Positions 53,101-57,864 of a stretch of 64,000 nt of DNA are shown here, in pieces (the first letter of the stretch is position 1; each line of letters opens with the position of its first letter). Under the pieces are notes generated by a model. That model did not search any database. It was not told where the DNA came from and saw nothing but the letters and a program-made list of their open reading frames with translations. Source of the stretch: Sinohyriopsis cumingii (taxonomy: Eukaryota > Mollusca > Bivalvia > Unionida > Unionidae); assembly GCA_028554795.2 (NCBI GenBank), contig CM068839.1, positions 89,438,182 through 89,502,181 of the forward strand, written 5' to 3'. Position numbers and translations under genes: made by a program.

Positions 53101-56100
53101 AAAGCCAGGGAAGGTACTGTATGTTTTGGCATGCCAGGGAAGGTACTGTATGTTTTGGCATGCCAGGGAGGGTACTGTATGTTTTGGCTTGCCAGGGAAG
53201 GTACTGTATGTTTTGGCATGCCAGGGAAGGTACTGTATGTTTTGGCATTCCAGGGAGGGTACTGTATGTTTTGGCATGCCAGGGAAGGTACTGTATGTTT
53301 TGGCATGCCAGGGAAGGTACTGTATGTTTTGGCATCCCAGGGAAGGTACTGTATGTTTTGGCATGCCAGGGAGGGTACTGTATGTTTTGGCATGCCAGGG
53401 AGGGTACTGTATGTTTTGGCATGCCAGGGAAGGTACTGTATGTTTTGGCTTGCCAGGGAGGGTACTGTATGTTTTGGCATGCCAGGGAGGGTACTGTATG
53501 TTTTGGCATGCCAGGGAAGGTACTGTATGTTTTGGCATGCCAGGGAGGGTACTGTATGTTTTGGCATGCCAGGGAGGGTACTGTATGTTTTGGCATGCCA
53601 GGGAAGCTACTGTATGTTTTGGCATGCTACAATGATATTTCTCATTTGTGGCAGGGAAAACTAAAAGTATGCAATAAGTTTTTGGAGGGGGCTTCTAAGG
53701 CAGATTCTGCCTACATGATGTGGTAGAAAAACACTTCACAGGTTAGACTGACTAGCAAAGCAGAATTCCAGCAGCGTCATTGAAAAATGCTTCATCTAAG
53801 TATTTGAATCAGTGATCCTATAGCGGTTCACTGAGAGATGCTTTCTCTGTGTAGTACCATGAGTATAAGAACCAGTAGGCCATCCCATAGTAGTGTCATT
53901 AAGAAAAGCTTTCTGTGTAGTAAAATGAGTAAATAAATCAGAAGGTAATCGCATAGCAGTGTCATTGGGAAATGCTGTTTTTGTGTAGTAACACTGAGTA
54001 TATGAACCCGTAGGCCATCTCATAGCAGTGCCATCAAGAATCGATTTCTCTGTAAAGTAATAGAAGTATATGAACCAGTGGGTCATCCCGTAGCAGTGTA
54101 ATTGAGCAATGCTTTCTCTGTGTAGTAACATTCTTTGAATCACAAGCTAGTTTACCTGACAAGAAATTTATGACACTCAATGACATGCAGTACGCTATGC
54201 CACAAGTAGTCTGTTATTCAACTGATTTCTTCACGTAACTAAACTGACTATATTTAAGCAAAGCAATTCTATTTCTATTCATAAGAAGAAATCAATTAAA
54301 ATAATAATAATAATAATAATAATAACAATAATTTTAAAAATAATAATTTATAATAATTTCCACTGCAACCTTTTTACATAATTGCCTGATTTAAATTGCT
54401 AATATATGTACATGTAATTACCCCCTGCCATCACCACTGCCAAGGGCCAACACTGATCTAAGGAATGTACAGTCTGACCCCACTATAGCATGCTCCATTA
54501 TAACAAGAATTTGTATGTAACACAGTCATGACATGGCTCCCGAAATTTTTTATACATGTTTTTCTCCTGCACATGAAAAAATTATCAGTTTCTTCTTGAA
54601 GGTACAAAAAATAACGTAAACAGTTTATTAACATTTTGGGGAAGAGATTGTGTATGAATTTGAGTATAAGATGATCAAGGAATGGCTCCTGAAATATCAT
54701 ATACACATATTTTTTTCATACATGAAAAAAAAATTCTTAAAAGTATGAAAAATAATGTGTAAACAGTTATCATTTTGGTGAAGAGATTATGTATGAATTC
54801 AGATATAAAACAATCATGGTGGAGCTTTAGTAATTTTAAAATTTTGTGAATTTCTCAAAGTTTTGTGTTAAAGTAAATATCAGAAATATGAGTATCTGAA
54901 CCAATGGCTGGGCCTTTTGATAACTTTTTGATCTTCAGTTTATTGTCAAACAATGTCAGTTCATAAGTATTAATCTTATTATTACAAATCCACTGACAAT
55001 AAAGTCATTGAGTATTCTTTGTTTGTCTTCAATGTATTACTGATCAAATGACCATAAAGTCATTGAGTATTCTTTGTTTGTCTTCAATGTATTACTGATC
55101 CAATGACCATAAAGTCACTGAGCATTCTTTGTGTCTTCAATGTATTACTGATCCAATGACCATAAAGTCATTGAGTATTCTTTGTTTGTCTTCAATGTAT
55201 TCTGTATACAATCGTTGTTCAAAAAAATTTCCAACATATGTTTGGTGTTTTAACTGCTTACACAACCAAGCACCAAAAAGATGCAGTGGTTAATAAAAGA
55301 TTCTAAACTGAATTTATAAGTCAAACGCAATCAGTTCACCAGTGAATAATATCGTCCATTCCCAAGTAAAATGACCCCATTGTTGACTGACAATTATTTT
55401 TGCTGTAGTCATTAAAATGAACATGTGTAAAAGTGTTAATTAGTGGACATTTACAACTGATAATGGGACATAAAACGTAAAGTTATTACCGTTAAAGACA
55501 AGAAAGAAGCTCTGGATAGGATTAGGTCTGGTGTTCGAATTCGTCCGTTGAGGAATATGAAAGACCAAGAGCAAACATGACATTAACAGAAAGCAGCCAA
55601 AAATCAATCAGTTTTCAACACAAAAAAATAAAGTATTTCAATTCACAGATGAGAAAATTTGAGTAGTATGAAATTTATACAAACATCATTTATTTTCATT
55701 GGGACACATTGAACTGTAAATGTGCTTCATCTTTCTATGCATAATTTGCCATTTTTTCCCTTGTATTTTAAATCTGTGCATATTATCTATGGAATTCATT
55801 GTGTTCTGGATTCACCACATATGACTAGATCAGTAGGCGAGAACATTGTGTTCATACTCTTCATGCTTTACATGCATATATAAACAGTATATATGTATAT
55901 GTACCAATGTATGGTTCTCTGAATAAAGTAAAATATAATATATACAATCTCCATTTTCACTACATGTGTATTTCTCATTTAATATGCACTGATTGAAGAT
56001 GATAACTGTGCCAATGAAGGACCGTATTTTTGTCCTGCTTTTATTACCCACATCCCACCCACTCCGAACATTGTTTGGAAACATGCATAATTTTCTTCAA

Positions 56101-56665
56101 ATATAAGACTTGGTTGCTTATAACACAGTTCGGTTTATAATAGTCTGGTTCTATATGGACCTTGAAAATCATATTATTGTACTTGGAATCTGTTATAATT
56201 AATCCATCTTCAATTCTACAGTCGTACATATACACATGTAATTTTTATACAGTTGTATATACACATATTTAGTTTTGTCACTGTACGCTAGATGAGGGGG
56301 CTGAAAAAAAGAAAAAATGTTGCCACTCTTGCCCATTACAAGTTACCACATGGATTTGATGGATGAGAAATAGATGGCATCAAAAATATGCAGTACTAAC
56401 TTTTTGTAAGAGTGGGAAAAAGAATTAGGAGAAGAAAAAGAAGAAGAAATATTTCATGCAAAAATAGATAAATTGCAGACTTCATTATTTCGTTTTAGTT
56501 TCTGATTGATGTCAAGTCTGACAGGTCCTTATGTACCTTTGTTCTTACTGCTGTTGTAATAAGTGGAGTTTTCTCTCCAGCTTGATCTACAGCAGGATGA
56601 TCAAACCCTGAAGATGCCTCATAATTCACGGGAAAAGATGATGGTATTCGATGTGTGTCACTCAT
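1508..56665 (-). CDS. SLC49A4: SLC49A4/DIRC2-like lysosomal MFS transporter (12 coding exons, 3' end missing)
   Basis: Twelve minus-strand exons with GT/AG borders join in one uninterrupted frame of about 453 residues; the human protein is about 478. The family is a 12-helix major facilitator of the lysosomal membrane, and the human protein has been reported as a proton-coupled pyridoxine exporter. Visible marks are an acidic dileucine EKTPLI (residues 31-36), helix 1 with WNTWGPI (66-72), an MFS motif-A-like DVKGIRW after helix 2 (110-116), the GQFLNGVAGP and PPVVSAEWF signatures (148-171), an N-glycosylation sequon NQT (209-211) in the helix 5-6 loop, YFPNKPP (265-271), TEAGWLGFYG (331-340) and YPVAEGI (422-428). 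WNTWGPI separates it from FLVCR and SLC49A3 relatives. The start is the first in-frame ATG of exon 1. Exon 12 ends with a good donor, so at least one terminal exon lies beyond position 1. The gene spans over 55 kb. I am confident of the family; the substrate is inferred. Confidence 0.93.
2280..2965 (-). mobile_element. Relic of a LINE ORF2 C-terminus with RNase H
   Basis: The minus strand first gives an RNase H-like segment (ISDFFSTLKALQ, then GKSIWYCWQPSYISI and LNERTDKETL, matching the SDS.SALKAL / CW.PSH.GI.GNE.AD pattern). With frameshifts it continues to KPTVAKWYSPHIEKN, RHTYQTCAHLLKDG and a tail EHILVKCVNFHPVR, the usual end of RNase H-bearing (I/Jockey group) elements. Interrupted and not functional. 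A short direct duplication (about 2430-2510) lies inside it. Confidence 0.7.
3345..3625. repeat. Diverged direct duplication of about 120 bp
   Basis: Segments 3345-3470 and 3503-3620 share GATCAAAAGTTTAG / AATTTATATT / ATTCCAAG / AGTATC(C/G)TGAAT / CTCTGAATG with many substitutions. Function unknown. Confidence 0.5.
3999..4117 (-). CDS. SLC49A4: SLC49A4-like exon 11 (loop 8-9 and helix 9)
   Basis: A 119-nt exon (1 + 117 + 1), acceptor TTGTCTTGTAG, donor CAACAG|GTTTGT. Peptide LADIFSRHMKKYL is a motif-A-like basic loop (cf. RFADxxRxxxK), then hydrophobic helix 9 ending VIPFST. The donor is weaker than most in the gene. Confidence 0.9.
4680..6012. repeat. 77-bp tandem array (about 13.6 units) split by a SINE
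   Basis: Units start at 4680, 4757 and so on (AGTATGATTCTGAAGTGG...GTGCAAGATATAAGG). A SINE-A copy (5731-5978) is inserted in the last unit, whose remnant continues to 6012. Units differ by a few substitutions. Seventy-seven is not a multiple of three and the monomer lacks minus-strand stops, so all three minus frames are open for hundreds of codons. I regard these as accidental. Confidence 0.9.
5731..5978 (-). mobile_element. SINE-A copy 2 inserted in the 77-bp array
   Basis: Same core as copy 1 (GGCTATACATGGTGGCC, GGAGGAAGAACCCGG). A 12-bp target-site duplication TTGAAAGTTGGT lies at 5719-5730 and 5979-5990, so the insertion postdates the array. Confidence 0.88.
6529..6556. repeat. (AAT)n microsatellite
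   Basis: About nine ATA units. The surrounding 6.0-7.1 kb holds no gene or recognised element that I can see. Confidence 0.8.
7142..7346. repeat. 41-bp tandem array, 5 units
   Basis: Unit CAGATCCATGGAGAGGG + TATGTAGTTCACTCAATCATAATT, repeated five times with few changes. Non-coding. Confidence 0.9.
7350..8970. other. Intron 10 sequence with no identified feature
   Basis: AT-rich sequence; I see no coding pattern, tandem repeat or known element. Confidence 0.4.
8972..9143. mobile_element. MITE with about 30-bp terminal inverted repeats
   Basis: Left end AAACATACCTGGGACCC + AGGGAAGGCACTT is the inverted complement of the right end AACTGCCTTCCCTGGGTACC + ATGTATGTTT. The interior has GATGCAATTTAGAATTT. 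Related ends recur at 14205-14240, 17100-17142 and 49925-50010. Confidence 0.7.
11182..11249 (-). CDS. SLC49A4: SLC49A4-like exon 10 (helix 8)
   Basis: A 68-nt exon starting in phase 0 (acceptor CTATTTCAG, donor GGCCAG|GTAAAA). Peptide TEAGWLGFYGIVAGCVSG then LFVA is helix 8; the AGWxGF start is diagnostic. It ends in AG, completed by the G that opens exon 11 to make Arg353. Confidence 0.92.
12160..13030. repeat. Diverged tandem repeats, unit about 120-190 bp
   Basis: The motif GAAAACCCCATG..GATATGA recurs at about 12168, 12311, 12632, 12752 and 12891. It is followed by a CATTCAGGAGGAGTAGTGAT-like stretch, ATTGGACATCA, GCACCATTTTCATTTAG and GCATCATAAGAAG. At least five decayed units, no coding frame. 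Repeats of this style are, to my knowledge, common in molluscs. Confidence 0.6.
13284..13611 (-). mobile_element. SINE-B copy 1
   Basis: On the minus strand: tRNA-like head ending in GGTTCGAGCC, a core with GCATTAAGAGGTTA and ATGATGTGACTT, and a tail ending ATCACACAC. Near-matching flanks CTTTTGAGAAAA (13272-13283) and CTTCTTGAGAAAA (13612-13624) look like the target duplication. Confidence 0.82.
13850..14215. repeat. Two decayed dispersed-repeat units of about 160 bp
   Basis: Two units share CATTAAGCTGCA(A/G)GA.AA, AGTGATTT.TTG, CAGGTGATGACA.TAATATTTAC and CATGGCAATCCAT. The same family recurs at 17140-17460 with a GGGCAACAACTC-like block. Non-coding. Confidence 0.5.
14216..16110. other. 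Intron 9 sequence, little identified
   Basis: Apart from a single MITE end (about 14205-14240) I see nothing that can be named. Confidence 0.4.
16112..16353 (-). CDS. Possible small spliced minus-strand gene (69 codons), weak
   Basis: A 69-codon frame begins MKFYTVLTSLSALTIG, which could be read as a short signal peptide, with A at -3. It follows an acceptor-like TTTTTTCTTCTGACAG (exon start 16353), and 153 bp upstream lies a consensus donor TGAG|GTAAGT ending at 16507. The remainder has no recognisable domain and only weak coding character. It is nested in intron 9 of the transporter on the same strand. Chance is quite possible. Confidence 0.15.
17140..17460. repeat. Dispersed repeat, two units (GGGCAACAACTC type)
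   Basis: Contains CATTAAGATGCAAGAGAAAA, AAAAGGGCAACAACTCTAC, AGGTGATGAAAATAG and TGTCATGGCAAACTATAAA, matching the units at 13850-14215. A MITE end abuts at 17100-17142. Confidence 0.5.
17628..17736 (-). CDS. SLC49A4: SLC49A4-like exon 9 (helix 7)
   Basis: A 109-nt exon coding residues 294-330, acceptor TTGATTTACAG, donor TCAGAG|GTTTTT. Peptide begins NVTFWQISVVYGVSVGVYNC and contains WSGVLDVNL, the helix 7 signature. The donor lacks the usual A at +3 and +4 and looks weak, but joining here restores the family pattern ISE-TEAGW, so I accept it. Confidence 0.88.
18822..19112 (-). pseudogene. Unidentified short ORF, possibly a decayed coding sequence
   Basis: Open for 96 codons from just after two stops, with the first in-frame ATG at 19028 (68 residues). 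The peptide is mixed and protein-like: SFPLSCGPLMNNQMAVEIP, VLYFPHQTASVAGVSFEP, then a helical basic stretch (QVHRNKQFMQEMVKKIALVRR), ending REGK. A neighbouring frame just upstream also reads sensibly (ADDLDAYAYPPVSSTS), which suggests a frameshifted relic. The YFP-Q-SVAG part briefly resembles exon 8 of the transporter, but that exon is at 19952-20081. I do not recognise the family. Confidence 0.35.
19952..20081 (-). CDS. SLC49A4: SLC49A4-like exon 8 (helix 6, central loop)
   Basis: A 130-nt exon (2 + 126 + 2) with acceptor GGTTTTTTTGCAG and donor GTCAG|GTAAAA. Helix 6 (FGVSVFAFLLILIYFP) is followed by NKPPLPPSMSASVERLDF, the proline-rich start of the central cytosolic loop that is strongly conserved in SLC49A4. 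Confidence 0.92.
20620..22290 (-). mobile_element. Decayed CR1-like LINE copy
   Basis: Minus-strand relic of the same family as 41139-43690. It keeps MSRTCKAAYLEQR and SRLDYFNS (C-terminal ORF2) and ends with an (ATT)n tract at 20625-20645. Nucleotide blocks such as TTTTGAAAAATGATGG and GAAGGCAATA align with 42718-42785. Many stops and frameshifts, shorter than the other copy. Confidence 0.8.
22290..22990. repeat. Dispersed repeats of the GGGGCCACAACTCC type and a LINE-tail-like block
   Basis: Repeated phrases (AAGTTCTAAGTCAAA, GGGGCCACAACT, CCTCATACCAAAT, TTAAGTCC.TCAAAAGTTA) form several decayed units. At 22535-22590 GTAAAGTGCCTTGCCCAAGG is a motif I associate with LINE 3' ends in marine invertebrates. 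Confidence 0.45.
23553..23612 (-). CDS. SLC49A4: SLC49A4-like micro-exon 7 (loop end, entry to helix 6)
   Basis: A 60-nt exon (2 + 57 + 1) with acceptor TTATTTTTGCAG and donor CATAG|GTAAAA. Peptide DQTRTQDDTRNDIKLYMRI: the NDIKLYMRI part matches the amphipathic stretch that leads into helix 6 in this family. The other two frames contain stops. Confidence 0.85.
   Translation of the reverse strand: MTRQELKMIPGMTSSCICA
24780..25440. repeat. TGACCTTGACC-type dispersed repeat units
   Basis: Four decayed units contain TGACCTTGAAACC, ATGACTTTGACC, TTGACCTTGATTT and CCTTGACCTTTAACC, each followed by CAAA(A)TCAATAG-like text and GCAAACTTTGGTCAT-like sequence. The 102-codon frame across it is accidental. 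Confidence 0.5.
26380..26740 (+). mobile_element. Relic of the C-terminus of a LINE reverse transcriptase ORF
   Basis: With frameshifts the plus strand reads IIWQDMTQDT, VLTQADIPSIHILLMKL, RRTSHITRMLEEQLPNKIL and SLKHVNTDLEYWEDLTQDC followed by SLIHAGV. This matches the conserved tail of a large group of animal LINE ORF2 proteins (KWxDxVPDTEVLxRAGLPSI / LRWxGHVxRM / DLxxWExLAQDRxxWRxxIHxGV). Non-functional. Confidence 0.7.
26955..26998 (-). CDS. SLC49A4: SLC49A4-like micro-exon 6 (luminal loop)
   Basis: A 44-nt exon (1 + 42 + 1) with acceptor TTTTTTATTTCAG and donor TATCAG|GTAATT. Peptide SSQSYFSKESSYLS is Ser/Tyr rich and has no recognisable motif, as expected for the variable helix 5-6 loop. 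It is the only candidate I saw that turns the phase-2 end of exon 5 into the phase-1 start of exon 7 without a stop. Confidence 0.78.
28510..29050 (-). pseudogene. Pogo/Tigger-like transposase relic
   Basis: Minus-strand fragments in shifting frames: SYFQPLDQGLI (the LQPLDQG catalytic-region motif), then LLDVIHWILKAWSETTPGTI followed by KKCF (the W..V...TI..CF motif), an acidic SVSEDDYENNIPL and YELESELVSHFCE. This is the order of the C-terminal half of CENP-B/Tigger transposases. Stops and frameshifts make it dead. Confidence 0.7.
29524..29832. repeat. 44-bp tandem array, about 7 units
   Basis: Unit AAAAGACAGTTGGCTTATTG + AGAAACCTGTGATGAATACAAATT; units vary by one to three bases. Confidence 0.9.
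30095..30421 (-). mobile_element. SINE-B copy 2
   Basis: Minus strand starts with A box GGTGGCCTAGTGGTTAGAGC and B box GGATCG-type GGGTTCGATCC, then the common core and a tail into (CA)n. Perfect 13-bp target duplication TTGGACATATTGA at 30082-30094 and 30422-30434. Confidence 0.92.
30713..30756. repeat. (TG)n-(CA)n palindrome
   Basis: TGTGTGTGTGTGTGTATATA followed by CATACACACACACACAC forms a self-complementary stem. Confidence 0.75.
31205..31440 (-). pseudogene. Possible hAT transposase C-terminal relic
   Basis: Minus strand reads EQFPNFVKLAKQ and, one frame over, CMSSCGKAFSAHN, similar to the hAT dimerisation region (P.L.KLAK..L..P.S....ERVFS). Short and frameshifted, so tentative. Confidence 0.3.
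31674..31976 (+). mobile_element. SINE-B copy 3, opposite orientation to copy 2
   Basis: Full copy on the plus strand: CGGTGGCCTAGTGGTTAGAG (A box), GGGATCGAACCC (B box), core GCGCTCAGCATTAAGAGG, tail AATCACACACACA. Flanks GCTCCACAACTACT and GCTCCACTACT look like the target duplication with a small indel. Confidence 0.9.
32716..32770 (-). CDS. SLC49A4: SLC49A4-like micro-exon 5 (luminal loop, glycosylation sequon)
   Basis: A 55-nt exon (2 + 51 + 2) with acceptor CTAATTTCAG and donor TTTCAG|GTAAGT. Peptide GPYLVPERKNMNQTHSNF continues directly after helix 5; GPxxVP is typical at this point in the family. N209-Q-T is an N-glycosylation sequon. The human protein is glycosylated and cut by cathepsin L in this loop. 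Found from splice signals and phase. Confidence 0.85.
34404..34470. repeat. (TA)n microsatellite
   Basis: About 33 uninterrupted TA units; a shorter TA run lies at 35208-35227. Confidence 0.95.
34865..35095 (-). mobile_element. SINE-A copy 3
   Basis: Full-length copy with A box, B box and the GGCTATACATGGCGGCC core; perfect 12-bp target duplication GAGTTAGTATAG (34853-34864, 35096-35107). The 131-codon plus-strand frame across it is an antisense artefact. Confidence 0.92.
36340..36556 (+). mobile_element. SINE-B copy 4, 5'-truncated
   Basis: Starts inside the core (TGGCTGCCTCACTTGGC) and runs to TCTAAATCACATCACACA. It lacks both pol III boxes, as expected from incomplete reverse transcription. 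Confidence 0.85.
37210..39860. other. Intron 4 sequence with no identified feature
   Basis: AT-rich; I see no coding pattern, tandem array or element I can name. Confidence 0.4.
39881..40044 (-). CDS. SLC49A4: SLC49A4-like exon 4 (helices 4-5)
   Basis: Codes residues 143-197 plus one base of 198. Acceptor TCCTTTTAAG, donor CTAG|GTAAAT. Contains GQFLNGVAGP, PPVVSAEWFPP and QRTTATAVS, the helix 4/5 signature shared by SLC49 proteins, then helix 5 ending SFLL. Phase 1 end matches exon 5. Confidence 0.93.
41139..43690 (-). mobile_element. CR1-like non-LTR retrotransposon, 5'-truncated
   Basis: On the minus strand it begins inside the endonuclease C-terminus, carries a reverse transcriptase, and ends with an (ATT)n tract at 41139-41167. 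A tail of short 3-bp repeats instead of poly(A) is usual for CR1/L2-type elements. It sits inside intron 3 on the same strand as the host gene. Confidence 0.9.
41335..43672 (-). pseudogene. CR1-like ORF2 (reverse transcriptase), broken
   Basis: A 557-codon open frame (41790-43463) holds the fingers (YRPVSNFPFISKILDKVV), motif A (LLDLSAAFDTIDH, residues 338-350), motif B region (GSVLGPVLF, 401-409) and the catalytic YADD (430-433, at 42165-42176). Just before GSVLGP, where most relatives have PQ, it has SL. A frameshift near 41785 and a TGA in RVP*SEHTS break the C-terminus, which resumes in another frame (41335-41538, GQRSFAYQGPAMWNELP). The 5' endonuclease part (VFNLKQSVNLPTH-like) is also frameshifted. 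Enzyme: RNA-dependent DNA polymerase for target-primed retroposition; this copy is probably inactive. Confidence 0.88.
44090..44212. repeat. 21-bp minisatellite, about 6 units
   Basis: Units alternate GGTTCTGACACTATGCATCCT and GG.TCTGACACCAAGGATCC, giving a 42-bp two-unit rhythm. Confidence 0.8.
45505..46114. repeat. 21-bp minisatellite, about 29 units
   Basis: Unit AGACCAATACTATCAACACTT with recurring variants (ACTGTC, CAATT, TTGACC, ACAGTC). Because 21 is a multiple of three, the minus strand stays open as a heptapeptide repeat GLSVDSI over 219 codons. Its location inside a dead LINE argues against coding. Confidence 0.92.
46115..46287. mobile_element. hAT-type MITE
   Basis: Left end CAGTGGTTCCCAATCTTT and right end AGGTTGGAAACCATG are inverted, matching the CAGTGGTTCCCAACC ends of hAT (Charlie-like) elements. 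About 173 bp, non-coding. It abuts the minisatellite exactly. An 8-bp duplication is not evident. Confidence 0.65.
46794..47093 (-). mobile_element. SINE-B copy 5
   Basis: Core and B box (GGGTTCGATCCC on the minus strand) are intact; the A-box end is slightly shortened. Perfect 15-bp target duplication GACATTACTATAGGA at 46779-46793 and 47094-47108. Confidence 0.92.
47112..47990. repeat. 71-bp satellite array (10 full units) derived from LINE coding sequence
   Basis: Units start at 47112, 47183, 47254 and so on every 71 bp, with eight before and two after an inserted SINE. Read in the LINE frame, the first unit gives ETGWESLN followed by YKH, the conserved TGWESL..R..H motif that normally follows the RT thumb. 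The array therefore appears to be an internal expansion of the LINE relic it lies in. Confidence 0.85.
47686..47837 (-). mobile_element. SINE-A copy 4, 5'-truncated, inside the satellite
   Basis: Core TAGGCTATACATAGCGGTC and tail TTAAACCCAACAACAAC on the minus strand; pol III boxes missing. Target duplication GCCCCAAAYTGG at 47674-47685 and 47838-47849. Confidence 0.85.
48240..48600. repeat. Degenerate repeat of GTGTGACTTTTCCTTCA / GTGAGATATCACA
   Basis: About six irregular units of 50-60 bp share TGTGTGA(C/T)TTTTC, CT.TGAGATATCACA and (A/G)TGTAAT. Non-coding. Confidence 0.6.
48645..48735 (-). CDS. SLC49A4: SLC49A4-like exon 3 (helix 3)
   Basis: Codes residues 113-143 with split codons at both ends (2 + 87 + 2 nt). 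Acceptor AAATTGCAG, donor ACTTG|GTAAGA. Peptide IRWATLCMSFLVALGTGLRC is helix 3; the basic IRW completes the motif-A-like loop begun in exon 2. Too short to find as a plain ORF. Located by splice signals and phase. Confidence 0.9.
49755..49782. repeat. (TG)n microsatellite
   Basis: About 13 GT units. A MITE end related to 8972-9143 lies nearby at 49925-50010. Confidence 0.85.
50509..50716 (-). CDS. SLC49A4: SLC49A4-like exon 2 (helices 1-2)
   Basis: Codes residues 44-112 plus one base of codon 113. Acceptor ACATTTCAG, donor AAAG|GTAAAT. It opens with VYFKRWYILVVF and holds WNTWGPI in helix 1, FGWTDSTIALL before helix 2, and WLIDVKG, the start of the MFS A-type loop that exon 3 completes. This is the most recognisable segment of the gene. 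Confidence 0.93.
51040..52480. other. Compositionally distinct block, possible LTR-element remnant
   Basis: More GC- and CpG-bearing than its flanks, and not repeated elsewhere in the window. It includes a purine-rich tract (52155-52210), and at 52461-52471 TGGGGGCTCGG, which resembles a primer-binding site complementary to tRNA-Pro. An 81-codon plus-strand frame (51108-51353, with RLLRWTDWGRIDIQSELRKG) matches no family I know. No paired LTR is visible, so the identification is weak. Confidence 0.3.
53104..53627. repeat. 29-bp tandem array, 18 units
   Basis: Units start at 53108 and every 29 bp to 53601: GGGAAGGTACTGTATG + TTTTGGCATGCCA. Each contains the palindrome TGGCATGCCA. All six reading frames are nearly open because the period is not a multiple of three, so the roughly 200-codon frames are artefacts. 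Confidence 0.95.
53780..54160. repeat. Diverged repeat, unit about 70 bp
   Basis: GCTTTCTCTGTGTAGTA, GTATA.GAACCAGTAGGCC and ATC.CATAGCAGTGTCATT recur five times between 53795 and 54130. Non-coding. Confidence 0.65.
54299..54350. repeat. (AAT)n microsatellite
   Basis: Nine AAT units with degenerate extension. Confidence 0.8.
54470..54830. repeat. Two-unit dispersed repeat (GAAGAGATTxTGTATGAA type)
   Basis: Two adjacent units share AGTATAAGATGATCA, CATGAAAAAA, AAAAATAA.GTGTAAACAG and GGGGAAGAGATT.TGTATGAA. The same text occurs at 35560-35660, so this is a family dispersed in the window. Confidence 0.55.
54993..55204. repeat. 55-bp tandem array, about 4 units
   Basis: Unit GACCATAAAGTCATTGAG + TATTCTTTGTTTGTCTTCAATG + TATTACTGATCCAAT; the third unit has a 4-bp deletion. 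Confidence 0.9.
56537..56665 (-). CDS. SLC49A4: SLC49A4-like exon 1 (N-terminal cytosolic tail)
   Basis: Codes residues 1-43 and ends in phase 0 at donor AAG|GTACAT. The tail is hydrophilic and contains E-K-T-P-L-I, an [DE]xxxL[LI] sorting signal that in this family directs the protein to lysosomes. The ATG is preceded by an open frame, but no upstream ATG is in frame. A likely acceptor CAG at 56681-56679 suggests that 13 nt of 5'UTR (56666-56678) are joined to an upstream untranslated exon. Confidence 0.88.
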
Positions 56666-56828
56666 GATGTTAATGCAACTGAAATGCTGAAGAACAATCA
56701 ATATTCATTAGTTTCTGCAATTTTGCTTAGATGAAGTTTATTTATTCATTCATAACACCCTATCTAAATGCTGAAAAACGATGAGTGCCTGCTTTTCAGA
56801 TCTCAAGTTTCTTGGCACGAGTCCTTTG

Positions 56829-56880
56829 TTTTTTTAATTTGAGTCAACCTTGGCAAAAGTGTTGACTCAAATTAAAAAAA
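56829..56880. repeat. Perfect 20-bp inverted repeat (stem-loop)
   Basis: Arms 56829-56848 and 56861-56880 are exactly complementary (TTTAATTTGAGTCAAC and its inverse) around a 12-nt loop, about 165 bp upstream of the transporter's start codon. Confidence 0.9.
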
Positions 56881-57864
56881 AAACATGCAGATCCTAGGCT
56901 TCTTGACTATTCTGAGCCTGACTTGACAGAATCTCAACATCGCAATAACATTTGTGCCTGTGTGAGTGTCCAAACAGATGTACATGTACTTGCATCCTTC
57001 AATACCCAAAATTAACCTTTTATTTCTGTTTAATACCATAATATACTCGCTTATAAGTCAACAGTTTTTATTTGACTGAAAATTCAATTTAAGCAAAGAA
57101 TGGGTTGTCCTGAAACACTGACTTACAAAAAATGAAAATTGATAAATCTAAGGGTAATGTTTGAAACTCGAGATAATTGCAGTACACAAAAATACTGTCG
57201 ATGTTCCATTCTGATGTCATTATTCTATTTCAGAATTGCAAGTATGGTATCCACTGTGTTTATTCATTTCATGATGGTATTCATTATACAATATATGTAT
57301 CTACATTTGTGTGGATTTTAATAATGTTAAAATATTATAGGTAAATTAAATATTACCCATCATTAAATGAAGTGTCCATCAATGGTGCTTACAGTGGATC
57401 TTTACTAACAAGCATACTGCTTCTATTCTGGTACAAGTAATAACAACCTGTATTTGTATTAATATTTTTGTTTTGCTTAGTAAACACATTGTTTGAGGAG
57501 ATAAAATATTTAATTCCCAATGTGATATTTCCCAAGTTTTATTTCAGTGCATATGACCCAATAAACCCTTGGCTTGTAAAAGCAGCACTCACTTTGTTCT
57601 CAATTTTACAAGCATTGGATGGAGCCGTAAATTTAAGACATGTACTTGTTTAGTGCCAAGTGGAGTTCAACATCTTTCCTTAATCACTGATGGCTGATAA
57701 AATCTGAATGTTGAAAAAAGCAATAAATTAAGCTGAAGGATAAAAAAGTCACACAGTGTGAAAAAAATTTCTTTAGATTTCTTCTATGACCCCTTCTGAC
57801 AATGGACCCTGTCTATCATACTTCTACTTATATGATAGGGTCCTTATTCAGAACATGTCATAGG

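Noticed and set aside
52997-53726. Six overlapping frames of about 170-200 codons on both strands
   Set aside because: All are the 29-bp array; frames are open on both strands at once, which a real gene would not show.
55480-55620. Possible exon between transporter exons 1 and 2 (donor-like GTAATA at about 55490)
   Set aside because: Frame contains stops, and exons 1 and 2 already join in phase.
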